64,000 bases of DNA, taken from Uranotaenia lowii. Lineage: Eukaryota > Arthropoda > Insecta > Diptera > Culicidae. Numbering within the stretch: the stretch's first letter is position 1; each line of letters starts with the position of its first letter. Below are positions 11,343 through 22,965 of this stretch, piece by piece. A program made the position numbers and the translations under genes. The stretch spans positions 62,001 through 126,000 of the forward strand of contig NW_026598422.1 in NCBI RefSeq assembly GCF_029784155.1, given 5' to 3'. The notes below the pieces were generated by a model. The model saw only the letters and a list, made by a program, of their open reading frames with translations. It did no database searches and was not told where the DNA came from.

Positions 11343-11694
11343 AAAAGTTGCCAGAATTTTTTCAACACGTATCCGAGCCGCGATTTTCTTTAAAAATCCG
11401 GGCAATATCCAGGCAAATTTAGTAAACTCCTGAAATTTCTTAGCAAAAATCAAGATAAATAAAAAATGAAAAAGAATGTTTTCCATAAAAATCATTCCTA
11501 ACAGATTTTAAATCGTAATTAAGGCTACGGAAAATACTTTGATGATTATTTTTGCAAAATCTGCTAGAACATTTTTGTTTCGGTAGCTTAATTAAAAAAA
11601 AATCCAAAACAATATTTTTTTTGTTTGTTTTGCCAAATAAAGTGAAAAAAAAAATCAGGCATTTTCCATAAAACCGGGAAATCTGGCAACCTTA
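11343..11694. mobile_element. hAT-type MITE (352 bp) with perfect 8-bp TSD
   Basis: Perfect TSD ACCATGGG at 11335-11342 and 11695-11702. The left end AAAAGTTGCCAGA and the right end (inverted TAAGGTTGCCAGATTT) form imperfect TIRs. An 8-bp TSD is characteristic of hAT (also P) elements. No coding capacity. Confidence 0.85.
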
Positions 11695-11759
11695 ACCATG
11701 GGCATCCTTTGTTTGATATTAGACTGAGTCGATTTGAGGTCATTTTTGAATTTCTCAAG

Positions 11760-12490
11760 CCCTGGGGTCTGGAAAACTTCGTTTTAGTTCAAAACTTATT
11801 CATTATTTTTTGTGGAATTTTCAAGTAACGTTTACATGAGTAAATTTAAACTTTTATTCAGGTTTATATGGGAAAAATGAATAGTTGGTACTGAAAAATC
11901 AACTTAATTATTGTATCTTCTGTGGAACCGAATATGCTAATGGTTTTTGTGCCAAATTATAAATTGTCTTAAGGAAATTTTCTGCTAAACAACTTTATGA
12001 AAGACCGTAAGTTCGTTTCGTATTAGGCAAAACAGTTATAAGCTATTTAACAGGGGTATGTCTTTTGGCATTGAATAAACCATAAATGAAATTGACATCG
12101 CTGCTGGCGCCTCGCGAAGTATTGCATGACTACTATTGCATGACATATACTTCGCCAGGCACCCAACAGTGTTGTCATTTTATGTTTTTTGTTTTTCAAT
12201 GCCAAAAGACATACTTCTACTCTGTTCTGTCCTTAGAACTTTTTTGCCTAATACGATACGAAGTTAAGGTCTTCGGCGAAGTTGTTCAGCGGCGGAAAAT
12301 TTCCTTTAGGAAATTTATAAATTAAATTTATAAATAAACCATAAGCAGACTCGGTTCCACAGAGAAAACAAAAATGATATTGATTTTTCAGTACAAAATA
12401 TTTAATTTACATTTCATGTAAACATACCTTAAACCATACTTTTACCCTTGAAAAGATATTCGATGTTATGCAAAACAAAAATATGAAATA
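11760..12490. repeat. Long diverged fold-back repeat (~330-bp arms)
   Basis: Left-arm blocks recur inverted on the right: GTATGTCTTTTGGCATTGAA (12057) with its complement at about 12192-12213; GCGAAGTAT at 12113 against ATACTTCGC at 12148; CTGTGGAACCGA at 11921 against TCGGTTCCACAG; GTACTGAAAAATCAA at 11889 against TTGATTTTTCAGTAC; GTTTACATGA at 11830 against TCATGTAAAC. The arms differ by perhaps a quarter of positions and the central loop is only about 20-25 nt. It may be a fold-back MITE or a hairpin source of small RNAs. No TSD identified. Confidence 0.75.
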
Positions 12491-12736
12491 TATTTTTTTA
12501 ATTTTGGTGTTTAGACTGCGCATTTAAAAGCTGTTTATTCCTAGGATTAAAATAAAGAATCGTAATAAACTACAATGCATAGCCAATGAAAGCTTGAATA
12601 CAAAGCTGCAATGTTTGAAAAGGAAGCTGCAAAGCTTGGATCCCATCTCGCAGAGCGGCAGCACTAAAAACATTGTGCTGCCGTCGCCAACGATTAGTTC
12701 TAGAGAACAACAGTCCGACTTTCTTGATACTTAGAG

Positions 12737-13200
12737 TAAGGTTACCAGATAGCCCGGTTTTATCCGGGTTTGCCCGGATATTTTATACAAAATTTGGAAA
12801 CAGTACGGCCCGGCCCGGATTTCCTCGAAAAATGCCCGGATTTGGTCCAGATTTATTTACTTCATTTGTCAAATCCAACAACAAAATTTTTGCAGGAATT
12901 TTGTTTTAAATGTTGCCTCCAAAATGAAATTTTTTGAGTAAATTTTAAAAAAATAATTATGAAAGGTTTTTTGGAAGCCTAAAATACGATTTGAAATTTG
13001 TCGATGAGTTTTGACAAAAAAAATTTTCTAACTTGATTTTTGTTGAATAATTTCTGAGTTTTATCAAAAATTGCTCGGATATTGCCCAGATTTTTGGTCG
13101 TCAATTTTGAAATCAATTGTCCAGATTTTGTCAGGTTTTTATATAAAATTGCCCGGATTTGCCGGTCCGTATATGTGTTGAAAAAAATCTGGCAACCTTA
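12737..13200. mobile_element. hAT-type MITE (464 bp) with 8-bp TSD
   Basis: Left end TAAGGTTACCAGATAGCCCG; right end, inverted, TAAGGTTGCCAGATTT. Flanks ACTTAGAG (12729-12736) and ACTTAGTG (13201-13208) form an 8-bp TSD with one mismatch. The interior repeats GCCCGGAT/ATCCGGG words in both orientations. Same broad family as 11343-11694. Confidence 0.85.
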
Positions 13201-13451
13201 ACTTAGTGATCTTTGGTTAGAGCTTACACATTTTCACACAAAATTTCTCAAAAATCGCCAAAAACAACTCAATACAGCTCATAAAAGTTTTTGCATTTTG
13301 TACACGGACTACTTGTAGTAAATGGAGTAAATGTAAAACATTAAATATTATGATTCATTTTGAACTGGTTGTGTACCTGTTTGAATGGTTCTTCAAAATA
13401 TATACTTATATTACACGTAAAACATAACTGCATATCCGTTCACACGAAGCC

Positions 13452-15140
13452 ATGGTGCCTGGAATTCTGGAGATATTGAAATTGTATTTTTTTTTATATA
13501 GTTTGGTCAAACTGCGGTGGTATGTTCTAAAGTATAGGAGTAAAGAACAAGTCAGGGAACTGGCAAAGCTAACTTGTCTGTCCGATGGTATTGATCCAAC
13601 TGCTATTGATATAACTATCGTGTCACCAGAGCTGAGTTTATCCGCTCGCTGGGAGACATTAGATTGCCCACATCTAAGTGACCACCTACCAATTCTGTTT
13701 AACCTCAACTGCCGACGAACAGAAGCAGTATCTCCAAAGATTAACATGAACCGTGTTAACTGGCAGCAGTATAACGAACACTGGGAAGAAGCGATTAGCA
13801 GAAGCAGGGATATGCCATATGACCAATTCAATCAAACTCTCTGGGCAGCTATAGAAAATTCTATTGAAAACAGACCGCGAGGAGAGCAAAAAGTCTCACA
13901 GCCTTTTTGGGACCAAGAGCTTACCAAGGCTGTGGAACTCAAATCTGCACACTTCAAAGCGTGGAAACGTGGACATTTTGAGTACAGTCTATATCTCAAA
14001 TACATGGACGCAGAAAAAAAGTTTAAAAAACTACTAAGAGAAAAGAAGAGGCAAAGCTGGCAGAGATTCTGCGATTCTCTGGACAGCCAAACTTCAGTTA
14101 CGCAACTCTGGAGAATGGCTAAACGTTTTAAGGGGAGCAGAGAAACTTCGACTGATCTGAGAGATCAAGAGGTGTTGGAAGGTATTTTGGACCGCTTGGC
14201 ACCAAAATCATGTCCGGAGAGAGGAATTACCGCATCATTCTTCGAGGGAGCCGATAGGGTGGATAAACCAAATATAACAAACTTCGATCTACAAGCTGCC
14301 TTGGCTGGAGTTTCGATTACATCACCGGGTATGGACAAAGTTCCGTATATTGCGATAAAAAATCTACCACTAAACGCAAAGCTGTGTCTAACGAGAATTT
14401 ACAACCGGATTTTGGATAGTCAGTTCGTACCCCAGGAATGGACAAGATTTCAAATCGTTCTCATATTAAAACCGGGTAAGTCACCGTCAGAAGTGATTTC
14501 GTACCGCCCTATAGCGCTGACTTCGTGTTTCCGAAAGCTGTTGGAGATCATCATCAAAAACAAGGTAGAATGGTTTTTGGAGTCATCGAGTTTATTTCCA
14601 CATGAGATGTTTGGTTTTCGTAAAAACCGTGGTACGGTTGATGCACTGCATGTAGTGGTTCGTGAGGCACAATATGCAATTGATCGAAAAGAGTATACCG
14701 TGATGTGTAATTTGGATATTGAAGGGGCATATGATAACGTCAACATTCATCTCTTAGTTAAAGAAATGGAAAGGTTGAACGTGGATATGTATTGGATAAG
14801 AGCTGTTTATATGCTGTTTCGGGAGAGAAATATATGCATATGTATGGATGGTCAAAACCTAACTCAGAGAACAACGTGGCGGGGTCTTCCTCAAGGCTCC
14901 CCGCTTAGCCCCCTGTGCTTCAACATCTACTTAACACGCGCTATTCTGGAAGCTAAATCTGCAGTGATGTTGGTTGGATATACAGATGACGTGTCATTGC
15001 TCTGTCGAAACAAAGAGGGAAACACCGCTGTATCCCGCGTGCAATCCGGAGTAAACATCTTCTCTAATAGTTTGCTTCTACTAGGACTTGCATTATCACC
15101 GACGAAATGTAATGCAATCGTGTTCACAGAATCGTTTGGA
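13452..15140 (+). pseudogene. I-clade ORF2, endonuclease end and reverse transcriptase
   Basis: Open to 15164; the last residues before that stop are out of frame. Residues about 35-85 are the end of an AP-type endonuclease, including the DITIVSP block and SDHLPI. RT motifs follow: SPGMDKVPY, a KPGKSP...SYRPIALTS block, FGFRKNRGTVDAL, CNLDIEGAYDNV (motif A), GLPQGSPLSPL (motif B) and GYTDDVSLL at residues about 509-517. The catalytic box is YTDD rather than the usual F/YADD: both aspartates are kept, with alanine replaced by threonine. A frameshift near 15130 separates it from the RNase H frame. Confidence 0.9.
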
Positions 15141-16677
15141 AAGACTACAAATAGAAGGAGTTGAGATCCCATTTGATAACCGGATTAGATTACTCGGGTT
15201 ACATTTGACACCGAGGCTGTCTTGGAGTGCTCATGTGAACGTAAACAAACGCAAAGTGTTACCATACATCAATCTAATGAAAAGTGTTGCTTCTCAAGGC
15301 TGGGGAGCACATCCATCTTCATTGCTGACAATCTACAAATCGTGTATTCGGCCAATAATGGAATACGCAGGAATATTTTTCGCTGACGGTGCACAAAGTA
15401 TGCTCATTCAGTTGGAACGGTTACAATGGCGATGCTTAAGAATTTCTATCGGTGCAACTAAAACTTGCCACACGGGTTCACTTGAAGTTCTCTGTGGTGT
15501 TATGCCCATGAATGTAAGAAGAACCATGATCACAGAAAAGTATGTTAATCGCAATTCTGTCCAAAATTGGTTTGATTTCTATGCAGCTGTTCTTCAACAA
15601 CGACCGCCGGTAACGAATATAGAAAAATGCATAAGTAGGTTATCTGGATATGCTCCCTTTACAAAACAGTACTGTGTTCTACCATGTTTTAAGTATCCAT
15701 TAGAAATACAACATTGTTCAGTTGATATTGATCTCTCGGTGGCAATTGAATTACAACTTAACCGTACTCTCTCGGCATGCGATTGTGTACAACAAATCAT
15801 TGACCGGAAATACCATGATTTCCACATATTGGCTACAGATGGTTCGAAAACTCAGGAAGGTGTGGGATATGCTGTAGTTTCTTTTTTCAACTCTATGGTA
15901 ACCCGTAAAAAACTCCCTACTGAATGCTCGGTATACATGGCCGAAATGTTAGTGTTACTCGAAGCTACTCGCATTATCCGTACTATGCCACAAGGAGCAT
16001 ATCTTGTTCTCACAGATAGCAGAAGTAGCCTTGAGAGTCTACTCAACATTAAACCTCGATCCGTTTTACCTGAAGGGTGGTATAAGTTACGTAAGAACCT
16101 GCAAGATCTAAAATCATCAAGTTACAACGTTATTTTTTTGTGGGTCCCAGCACACAAAAATGTTTTCTGGAACGAAGAAGCGGATAGGCATGCTAAACAA
16201 TCAACAATCAACGGGGACGAAATTGAATTCCAGCTTACATACAGCGACATCGTGTTTCCCAGCAAACAGCGAGCAATTCAGCACTGGCAACAGTATTGGA
16301 ACGAAGGAACGATTGGGCGGTATTGTTACTATTTGGTACCACAGGTGAACCTCTGTGCCTGGTTCAGTACTTCAAACCTCAACAGACGTGAAATTGTAAT
16401 ACTAAGCAAACTGATTAGTAACCACTCCAGATTGCCAGCGCATCTTCATCGGAACAAAATCATCCAATCAGCAGCATGTGAATGTGGTTATCCCGTTGCA
16501 GATCCCAACCACATATTTTTCTCGTGCCCTCGTTTTGAAGAAACCAGAGATGATCTGGAAGCTTTCATCACCAGAAGACAACTACCATTAGATATAACAA
16601 CAGTGTTACATAATAAAAACATAGTGATTTTGAAAAAACTTTGTATCTTTATAATTACCAATAATATTGATATGTAA
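15135..16677 (+). pseudogene. I-clade ORF2, RNase H and C-terminal zinc region
   Basis: Continues the upstream RT in a different frame. It starts with the post-RT thumb (LGLHLTPRLSWSAHV). The RNase H domain keeps four acidic catalytic positions in order: ATDGSK, YMAEML, LTDSRSS and EEADRHAK, with a WVPAHKN block before the last. The C-terminus has CECGYPVADPNHIFFSC, a Cys/His cluster typical of I/Jockey-group ORF2 ends. The stop at 16675-16677 is about 65 bp before the A-rich tail. Inactive because of the frameshift and truncation. Confidence 0.88.
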
Positions 16678-16755
16678 TATTGTATTCTATCACCCAATTT
16701 GGCCAATATGGCAACTGCAAGAAGCAAATAAATGTAGATACGAATAAAAAAAAAG

Positions 16756-17896
16756 AATACCACTGACCCTCGGCCTACTAAAACATTGTCTAAAAAGTAA
16801 ATGGCCTAATAAACATTATTTGAATAATAAAAAAAAACTTTTTGATTCATTCTCACACTGTTAATTTAAAAGAATTTCTCAACCATCTTTACATCTACCT
16901 ATTAGCATTTTTGTTGTCAGATTCCACAAGAAACACTTCCATTCTGCGGCAGATCACATTGATATTCAGCCGGCAGGATTAGTCTATTAATTTTCGAACA
17001 CTGGTTGATCTCGCCCAATTAGCGAATTGTAAATTACACTTTTACAGGTCACACCGTCGTCGTCAGCATCGAGATTGGAAAACAGGTAGTGAAGTAGGAG
17101 TAGGTGCACCTACATACTGGAACTGGAAGCATGTCGGAATTGCGCCCATCGATCAAATTGTCGTCGTCGTCGTCGTTGGCGTAGTCTATGTCATTTCCAG
17201 CCGGGCCGTTTTGGTATTATTTATGTAAAACAACCAACCACCTGAATCACATTAGATTAGTTTTAGTTTTAGCATCGTTCGCGCTTCCACTTCCGACTGA
17301 AAACCCACTACACCGGATCTCCTTCACTTGTCAGCCAAACCCGGGGATTTGTTTGATGCATTCAAATGCTCAACTATTGTAGTAGGTATCGCTAGTAGTC
17401 TGGCAAACAAACATGCAAGTGAAGCCATTTGCACTTTCAATCGAAACCAAATAATAATAGAATCGTTGCACATGCAAATAGTGGCTCATTAATAACAACA
17501 ATAATGATCGCATAATAGAATAATTGATTGATTGGTTGGTTATACAAATACACATACAGTAAGCTTCGTAGGCGGATCTGGTAATGGCTAATAAAAGGGT
17601 TTGGATTTGTTGCTGCCGGCGGATCGAAACGGGACAAAAACTTTCAAATGAGTGGTTTTGGAAAGCTTCCCAAAAAACATTGTATCAATTCTACCTGGTA
17701 GGCCAATGGAATTTTTCTCAAGAACTTTACGATCAAAGAAGAAACAAAGCGAAAGGAAGTTCAAAATTTTTATACATTTTTTTACCTCAAAACCTAACCG
17801 GCATTATTTAAAAATAAACGGAAAAGTCCAGAGTAAATTGCTAAGATCAAAGAATAAGGCTCCATTAATGATGATAGAGCGACAAGGGTTTCAAAC
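16756..17896. other. Mixed non-coding sequence with a GTC microsatellite
   Basis: More balanced base composition than its surroundings, with a short (GTC)n run at about 17158-17177. No conserved ORF. It may be unique host intergenic or intronic DNA. Small ORFs at 17584-17811 and 17652-18053 run into the minisatellite and are not credible. Confidence 0.4.
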
Positions 17897-18737
17897 TGAT
17901 AGTCGAGAGACGGATGAGAAGCATCTAAATCCAAGAATTGGGAGTCAAGAGTCGAGCATCGAGAGTCAAGCGTCGAGCATCAAGAGTCGAAAGTCGAGCC
18001 TAGAGAGTCGAAAGAGTCGAGATCTAGATCCGAGAGACGAGAGTCGAGCGTGAAAGGTCAAGAGTCTAGAGTCGAGTGTCTTGAGAAGAAAGACGAAATT
18101 CGAGAGTCAAGAGACAAAAGTCGAGTATCGAGAGTCAAGAGTCGAGAGTCAAAAGTCGAGAGTCAAGAGTCGAGATTCGAGAGCCGAGAGTCGACAGTCG
18201 AGAGTCGAAAGTAGAGAGTCGAGAGTTCAGAGTCGTGAGTCCAGAGTCGAAAGTCGAGAGTCGAGAGTCGACAGTCGAGAGACGAGAGTCGAAAATCGAG
18301 AGTCGAGAGTTGAGAGTCGAGGGTCTAGAGTCGAGAGTTGAGAGTCGAGGGTCCAGAGTCGAGAGTCGAGGGCCCAGTATCGAGAGTCGAGAGTCGAGTA
18401 TCGAGAGTCGAGAGTCGGGAGTCGAGAGGCGAGAGTCGAGAATCGAGAGTCGAAAATCGAGAGTCGCGAGTCAAGGGTCGAGAGTCGAGAGTCAAGAGTT
18501 GAGAGACGAGAGTCAAGAGTCGAAAGTCAAGATTCAAGCGTCAAGAATCAGACGAAAAGCAGTCAACAGTCGAGAACCGAGAGTCGAGAGTTGAGAATCG
18601 AGAGTTGAGAATCGAGTATCGAGAGACGAGATTCAGGAGTCGAGAGCCGGGAGTCGAGAGTCGAGAGTCGAGAGTCGAGAGTCGAGAGTCGAGAGTCGAG
18701 AGTCGTGCGTCGAGAGTCGGGAGTCGAGAGTCGAGAG
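17897..18737 (+). repeat. GAGTCGA heptamer minisatellite, block 1
   Basis: Tandem 7-mers of consensus GAGTCGA with frequent point variants (GAGTCAA, GAATCGA, GAGTTGA). Because 7 is not a multiple of 3 and no frame of the unit has a stop, all six frames stay open and mimic long ORFs. Interrupted at 18738 by a MITE. Confidence 0.97.
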
Positions 18738-19117
18738 CAAGGTTGCCGAAAAAAATTCTGTGTTTTTGAGATAAAAATTCTGTTTTTCTGTAAGTTTGCC
18801 CAAAAATTCTGTGATGGTTTTGTGTGATACTATTTCCTTCAATGTCATTGAAACTTCAAGATTATTTGGGTCTTTCTAACATTTTAGTTGAGAAAAATCA
18901 ATTGACATTACAAATCATATCATTGCTTTCTAATTCAAAGTAAGAAATCAAAATTTATATTGACCAAAAAAAAAACTAATTTTTGAAATCCATTCTACAA
19001 ATTCTGTGAAATCTGTGAATATTTCAAAATTCTGTGTTCTGTGACACAGATTCTGTGATGAAAATTTGCTTGAAATTCTGTAAAATTACAGATTTTTCTG
19101 TGATTTCGGCAACGTTG
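18738..19117. mobile_element. hAT-type MITE (380 bp) inserted in the heptamer array
   Basis: Left end CAAGGTTGCCGAAAA; right end, inverted, CAACGTTGCCGAAAT. Flanks GTCGAGAG (18730-18737) and GTCGATAG (19118-19125) fit an 8-bp TSD, although the flanks are repeat units and so are not independent evidence. The interior is rich in CTGTG/CACAG and ATTCTGTG words. Confidence 0.85.
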
Positions 19118-19633
19118 GTCGATAGTCGAGAGTCGAAGGTCGAGAGTCAAGAGTCGAGAGTCGAGAGTCGAGATTCGAGAGTCGAGAGTCGAGAGTCGAG
19201 AGTCGAGAGTCGAGAGTCGAGAGTCGAGATTCGAGAGTCGAGAATCGAGAGTCGAGAGTCGAGAGTCGAGAGTCGAGAGTTGAGAGTCTAGAGGCGAGAG
19301 TCGAGTGTCGAGAATCGAGAGTCGAGTGTCGAGAATCGAAAGTTGAGAGTCGAAAATCGAGAATCTAAAATTGGGAATCGAGAATTAAGAATCTAGAATT
19401 TAGAATCAAGAATTGACAGTCGGTAGTCGAGAGTCAATGATTGAGAGTCAAGAGTCGAGAGTCGAGAGTCATGAATCGAGAGTTGAGAGTCGAGAGTCGA
19501 GAGTCGAGAGTCGAGAGTCGAGAGTCAAAAGTCGAGAGTCGAGAGTCGAGAGTCGAGAGTCGTAGCCGAGAGTCAAAAGTTGAAAGTCGAGAACCGAGAG
19601 TCGAGAGTTAAAGGCTGAGGATGAAGAGTCAAG
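19118..19633 (+). repeat. GAGTCGA heptamer minisatellite, block 2
   Basis: Continuation of the array after the MITE. The section 19330-19430 is more diverged (GAATCTA, GAATTGA). Confidence 0.95.
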
Positions 19634-20615
19634 ACCAAGGATTGAAAAACTCATTCAAACGAGCGACGGAGCCTGCATCGCTCCGATTTTTGCTCATAAA
19701 AATGCCCTGGAACGCGAATGAGGTGTGAGCGAGAATCTCCTGTTCTCACGAATCAAGCTCGACCAAAACGAAAACACGTCCAAGGCTCCTGATTCCTTTT
19801 TGTCTTGCTTCCTTCTCCGCACACAAAATCTAACATAAACCCGACGATTGCGTAGCAGCGAGCCGATTCATGAAACTTATTACCAACCCGCTCATGAGCC
19901 GTGTTAGTAATGGTATTATTCTTTCCCGTGGAAAAATGTTCGTCACTTTGCACAGCTTGAGCTTGAGCAAACACCAACAGCAACAATGCTGACGCCAAAC
20001 CGTGTTGGCTGTAAACACGCGTTGGCCAAAAGGAATGGAAAATAAGAAGAACAGTGTGCATACGGCCGGCACATCCAATCCATTTTAGTGATGTTATTAT
20101 TCTTTTCAGGCAAATATGCCGAGCCAAAGAAATTTTTTGCTTCTTGCTAGTGCTGTTATTATTGCTTCCTACGAAAGAATGTGCGCCACTTTTTGAAGCT
20201 ACGAGCTTGAAGGAACATCAATAACATCAACAGCAACAGTGTGCACAGGCCAAGCCAATCTTTAAACGATTGGTGCCCGGACGGTACGGACGGTTTGTCT
20301 CTGAGAAGGACGAGCCGAAAGATTCCTTATTCTTTTTTTTCTTCCTACTTTTTTCTTCTGAACTGGCGTACTTCTTTCCCTAAACAGACAGCAAGCCCGG
20401 TATCAAAATTCTCATGAAGCAAATTCGAGTCTCTCGTGATCCCGTTTCTCAGACTCGCTCATGAATGTTTTTTAATACGAGCAGCATAGAAATCGCCGTC
20501 GTAGAATCGTTTTTGTTGCTGTTCGTGATTGTATTGAACACAAACGAATAGCGAGCCGGCGGCGAAGCATTTTCGTGTGCGTTTCGAGGAGTGAGCGATT
20601 TTTATAGTCCTTGGT
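19634..20615. mobile_element. TIR element (982 bp) inserted in the heptamer array
   Basis: Left end ACCAAGGATTGAAAAACTCA; right end, inverted, ACCAAGGACTATAAAAATCG. CAAG flanks both sides (19630-19633 and 20616-20619), possibly a 4-bp TSD. The interior holds two diverged ~250-bp repeats sharing 'CAACAGCAACA.TG', 'GTGTGCAYA' and 'GTAGCTTCAA'-like blocks. No transposase. The ORF at 19753-20127 (minus) crosses these repeats and has no known domain. Superfamily not assigned. Confidence 0.65.
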
Positions 20616-22965
20616 CAAGACTCGAGAGTCAAGAGTCATGAGTCGAGAGTCAAGAGTCCAAAGTCGAGAGTCGAGAGTCGAGAGTCGAGGGTTCAGAGTC
20701 GAAATTCGAGCGTTGCGAATCGAGAAAGGAGAGTCAAGATTCGAATGTCGAGAGTCGAGAGTCGAGTGTCGAGAGTCGAGAGTCGAGAGTCAAGAGTAGA
20801 GAGTCAACAGTCGATAGTCGGGAGTCGAGAGTCGAGAGTCGAGAGTCGAGAGTCGAGAGTCGAGATTCGAGAAGTCGAGAGTTGAGCGTCGAGAATCGAG
20901 AGTCGAAAGTCAGTTGATAGTCGAGAACGAGAATCGAGGACAAGAGTCGAGATTAAAAATAAAGAATTATGATTCGAGAGTCGAGAGTTGAAAGTCGAGA
21001 GTCGAGAGTCAAGAGTCGAAAGTTGAGTATCGATAGTCGAGATTCCAAAGTCGAGAGCCGAAAGTCGAGAGTCGAAAGTCGACATTCGACAGTCGAGAGT
21101 CAAGAGTTGAGAGTCGAGAGTCGAAAGTCGAGAGTCGAGAGTCGAGAGTAGAGAATCGAATCGAAAGTCGAGAGTCGAAAATCGAGAGTCCAGAGTCGAG
21201 AGTCGAGAATCGAGAATCGAGACTCGAGGGTTCAGAGTCGAAAGTCGAGTGTTGCGAATCGAGAGTGGAGAGACAAGATTCGAATGTCGAATGTCGAGAG
21301 TCGAGAGTCGAGAGTCGAGAGTTGAGAGTCAAGAGTTGAGAGTCGACAGTCGATAGTCGGGAGTCGAGAGTCGAGAGTCGAGATTCGAGAGTCAAGAGTT
21401 GAGCTTTGATAAAACGAGAGTCGAGAGTTGAGCGTCGAGAATCGAGAGTCGAGTGTAGAGAGTTGAAAGTCAGTTGATAGTCGAGAACGAGAATCGAGGA
21501 CAAGAGTCGAGATTAAAAATAAGGATTAAAAAGATACGGGATCGAGAGTTTAAAGTCGAGAGTCAAGAGTCAAGAGTCGACAGTTGAGTATCGAAAGTCG
21601 AGAGTCGAAAGTCGAGAGTCGAGAGTCGAAAGTCGACATTCGAGAGTCGAGAGTCAAAAGTCGAGAGTCGAGAGTCGAAAGTCGAGAGTAGAGAGAATCG
21701 AAAATCGAGAGTCGAGAGTCGAGAGTCGAGAGTCGAGAGTCGAGAGTCGAGAGTCGAGAGTCGAGAGTCGAAAGTCGAGTTTCGAGTGTCGAAATTCGAG
21801 TGTCGAGTGTCGAGAGTCGAGAGTCGAATGTCCAGTGTCGAGAGTCGAGAGTCGATAGTAAAGAGTCGCGTGTCGAGAGTCGATAGTCAAGAGTCGGGAT
21901 TCGAGAGTCGAATGTCAAAAGTCAAGAGTCGAGAGTCGAAGTCGAAGTCGAAGTCGATAGTCGAGAGTCGAGAGTCGAGAGTCGAGAGTTGAGAGTTGAG
22001 AGTCGAGAGTCGAGAGTCGAGAGTCGAGGGTTGAGAGTCGAGAGTCGAGAGTCGAGAGTCGAGAGTCAAGAGTCGAGAGTCGAGAGTCGAGAGTCGAGAG
22101 TCGAGAGTCGAGAGTCGAGAGCCGAGAGTCGAGAGTCGAGAGTCGAGAGTCGAGAGTCGAGGGTCGAGAGTCGAGAGTCGAGAGTCGAGAGTCGAGAGTC
22201 GAGAGTCGAGAGTCGAGAGTCGAGAGTCGAAAGTCGAGATTCGAGTGTCGAAATTCGAGTGTCGAAATTCGAGTGTCGAGTGTCGAGAGTCGAGAGTCGA
22301 ATGTCCAGTGTCGAGAGTCGAGAGTCGATAGTAAAAAGTCGCGAGTCGAGAGTCGATAGTCAAGAGTCGGGATTCGAGAGTCGAATGTCAAAAGTCAAGA
22401 GTCGAGAGTCGAAGTCGAAGTCGATAGTCGAGAGTCGAGAGTCGAGAGTTGAGAGTCGAGAGTCGAGAGTCGAGAGTCGAGAGTCGAGAGTTGAGAGTCG
22501 AGAGTCGAGAGTCGAGAGTCGAGAGTCGAGAGTCGAGAGTCGAGAGTCGAGAGTCGAGAGTCGAGAGTCGAGAGTCGAGAGTCGAGAGTCGAGAGTCGAG
22601 AGTCGAGAGTCGAGAGTCGAGAGTCGAGAGTCGAGAGTCGAGAGTCGAGAGTCGAGAGTCGAGAGTCGAGAGTCGAGAGTCGAGAGTCGAGAGTCGAGAG
22701 TCGAGAGTCGAGAGTCGAGAGTCGAGAGTCGAGAGTCGAGAGTCGAGAATCGAGAGTCGAGAGTCGAGTGTTGGGTTTCGAGGGTTGAAAGTCGGAAATC
22801 TAGAGTCAAGAGACGAAAGTTGATAGTTGAGAGTCGAGAGTCGAGATTCGAGAATCGAGAGTCGAGAGTCGAGAGTCGAGAGTCGAAAGTCGAGAGTTCA
22901 AAATCAAAAATCGAGCATTTAGAATCGAGAATTGAGAGTCAAGAGTAGAAAAAAGAGAGTACGAA
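20616..22965 (+). repeat. GAGTCGA heptamer minisatellite, block 3, with higher-order duplications
   Basis: About 2.3 kb of the same heptamer. The section 22440-22760 is nearly pure GAGTCGA. Higher-order copies are visible: a marker segment around 20923-20975 recurs at about 21484-21540 (offset about 560 bp), and the variant-rich segment 21795-21980 recurs at 22262-22440 (offset about 468 bp), including a run of GTCGAA hexamers. All long ORFs here are repeat artefacts. Confidence 0.97.

Larger units (their letters stand above)
13440..16755 (+). mobile_element. 5'-truncated I-clade LINE
   Basis: Contains the end of an endonuclease, a full RT, an RNase H and a C-terminal Cys/His region, then a short 3' UTR and an A-rich tail at about 16743-16755. 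The RT-plus-RNase H order and the linker region resemble the I-clade element at 29697-35561. ORF1 and most of the endonuclease are absent. No TSD was identified. Two overlapping frames indicate a single indel near 15130. Confidence 0.85.

Noticed and set aside
21887..22948. Long ORFs on both strands (ESRVESR and STLDSRL repeats)
   Set aside because: The GAGTCGA heptamer is stop-free in all six frames and opposite-strand ORFs overlap completely.
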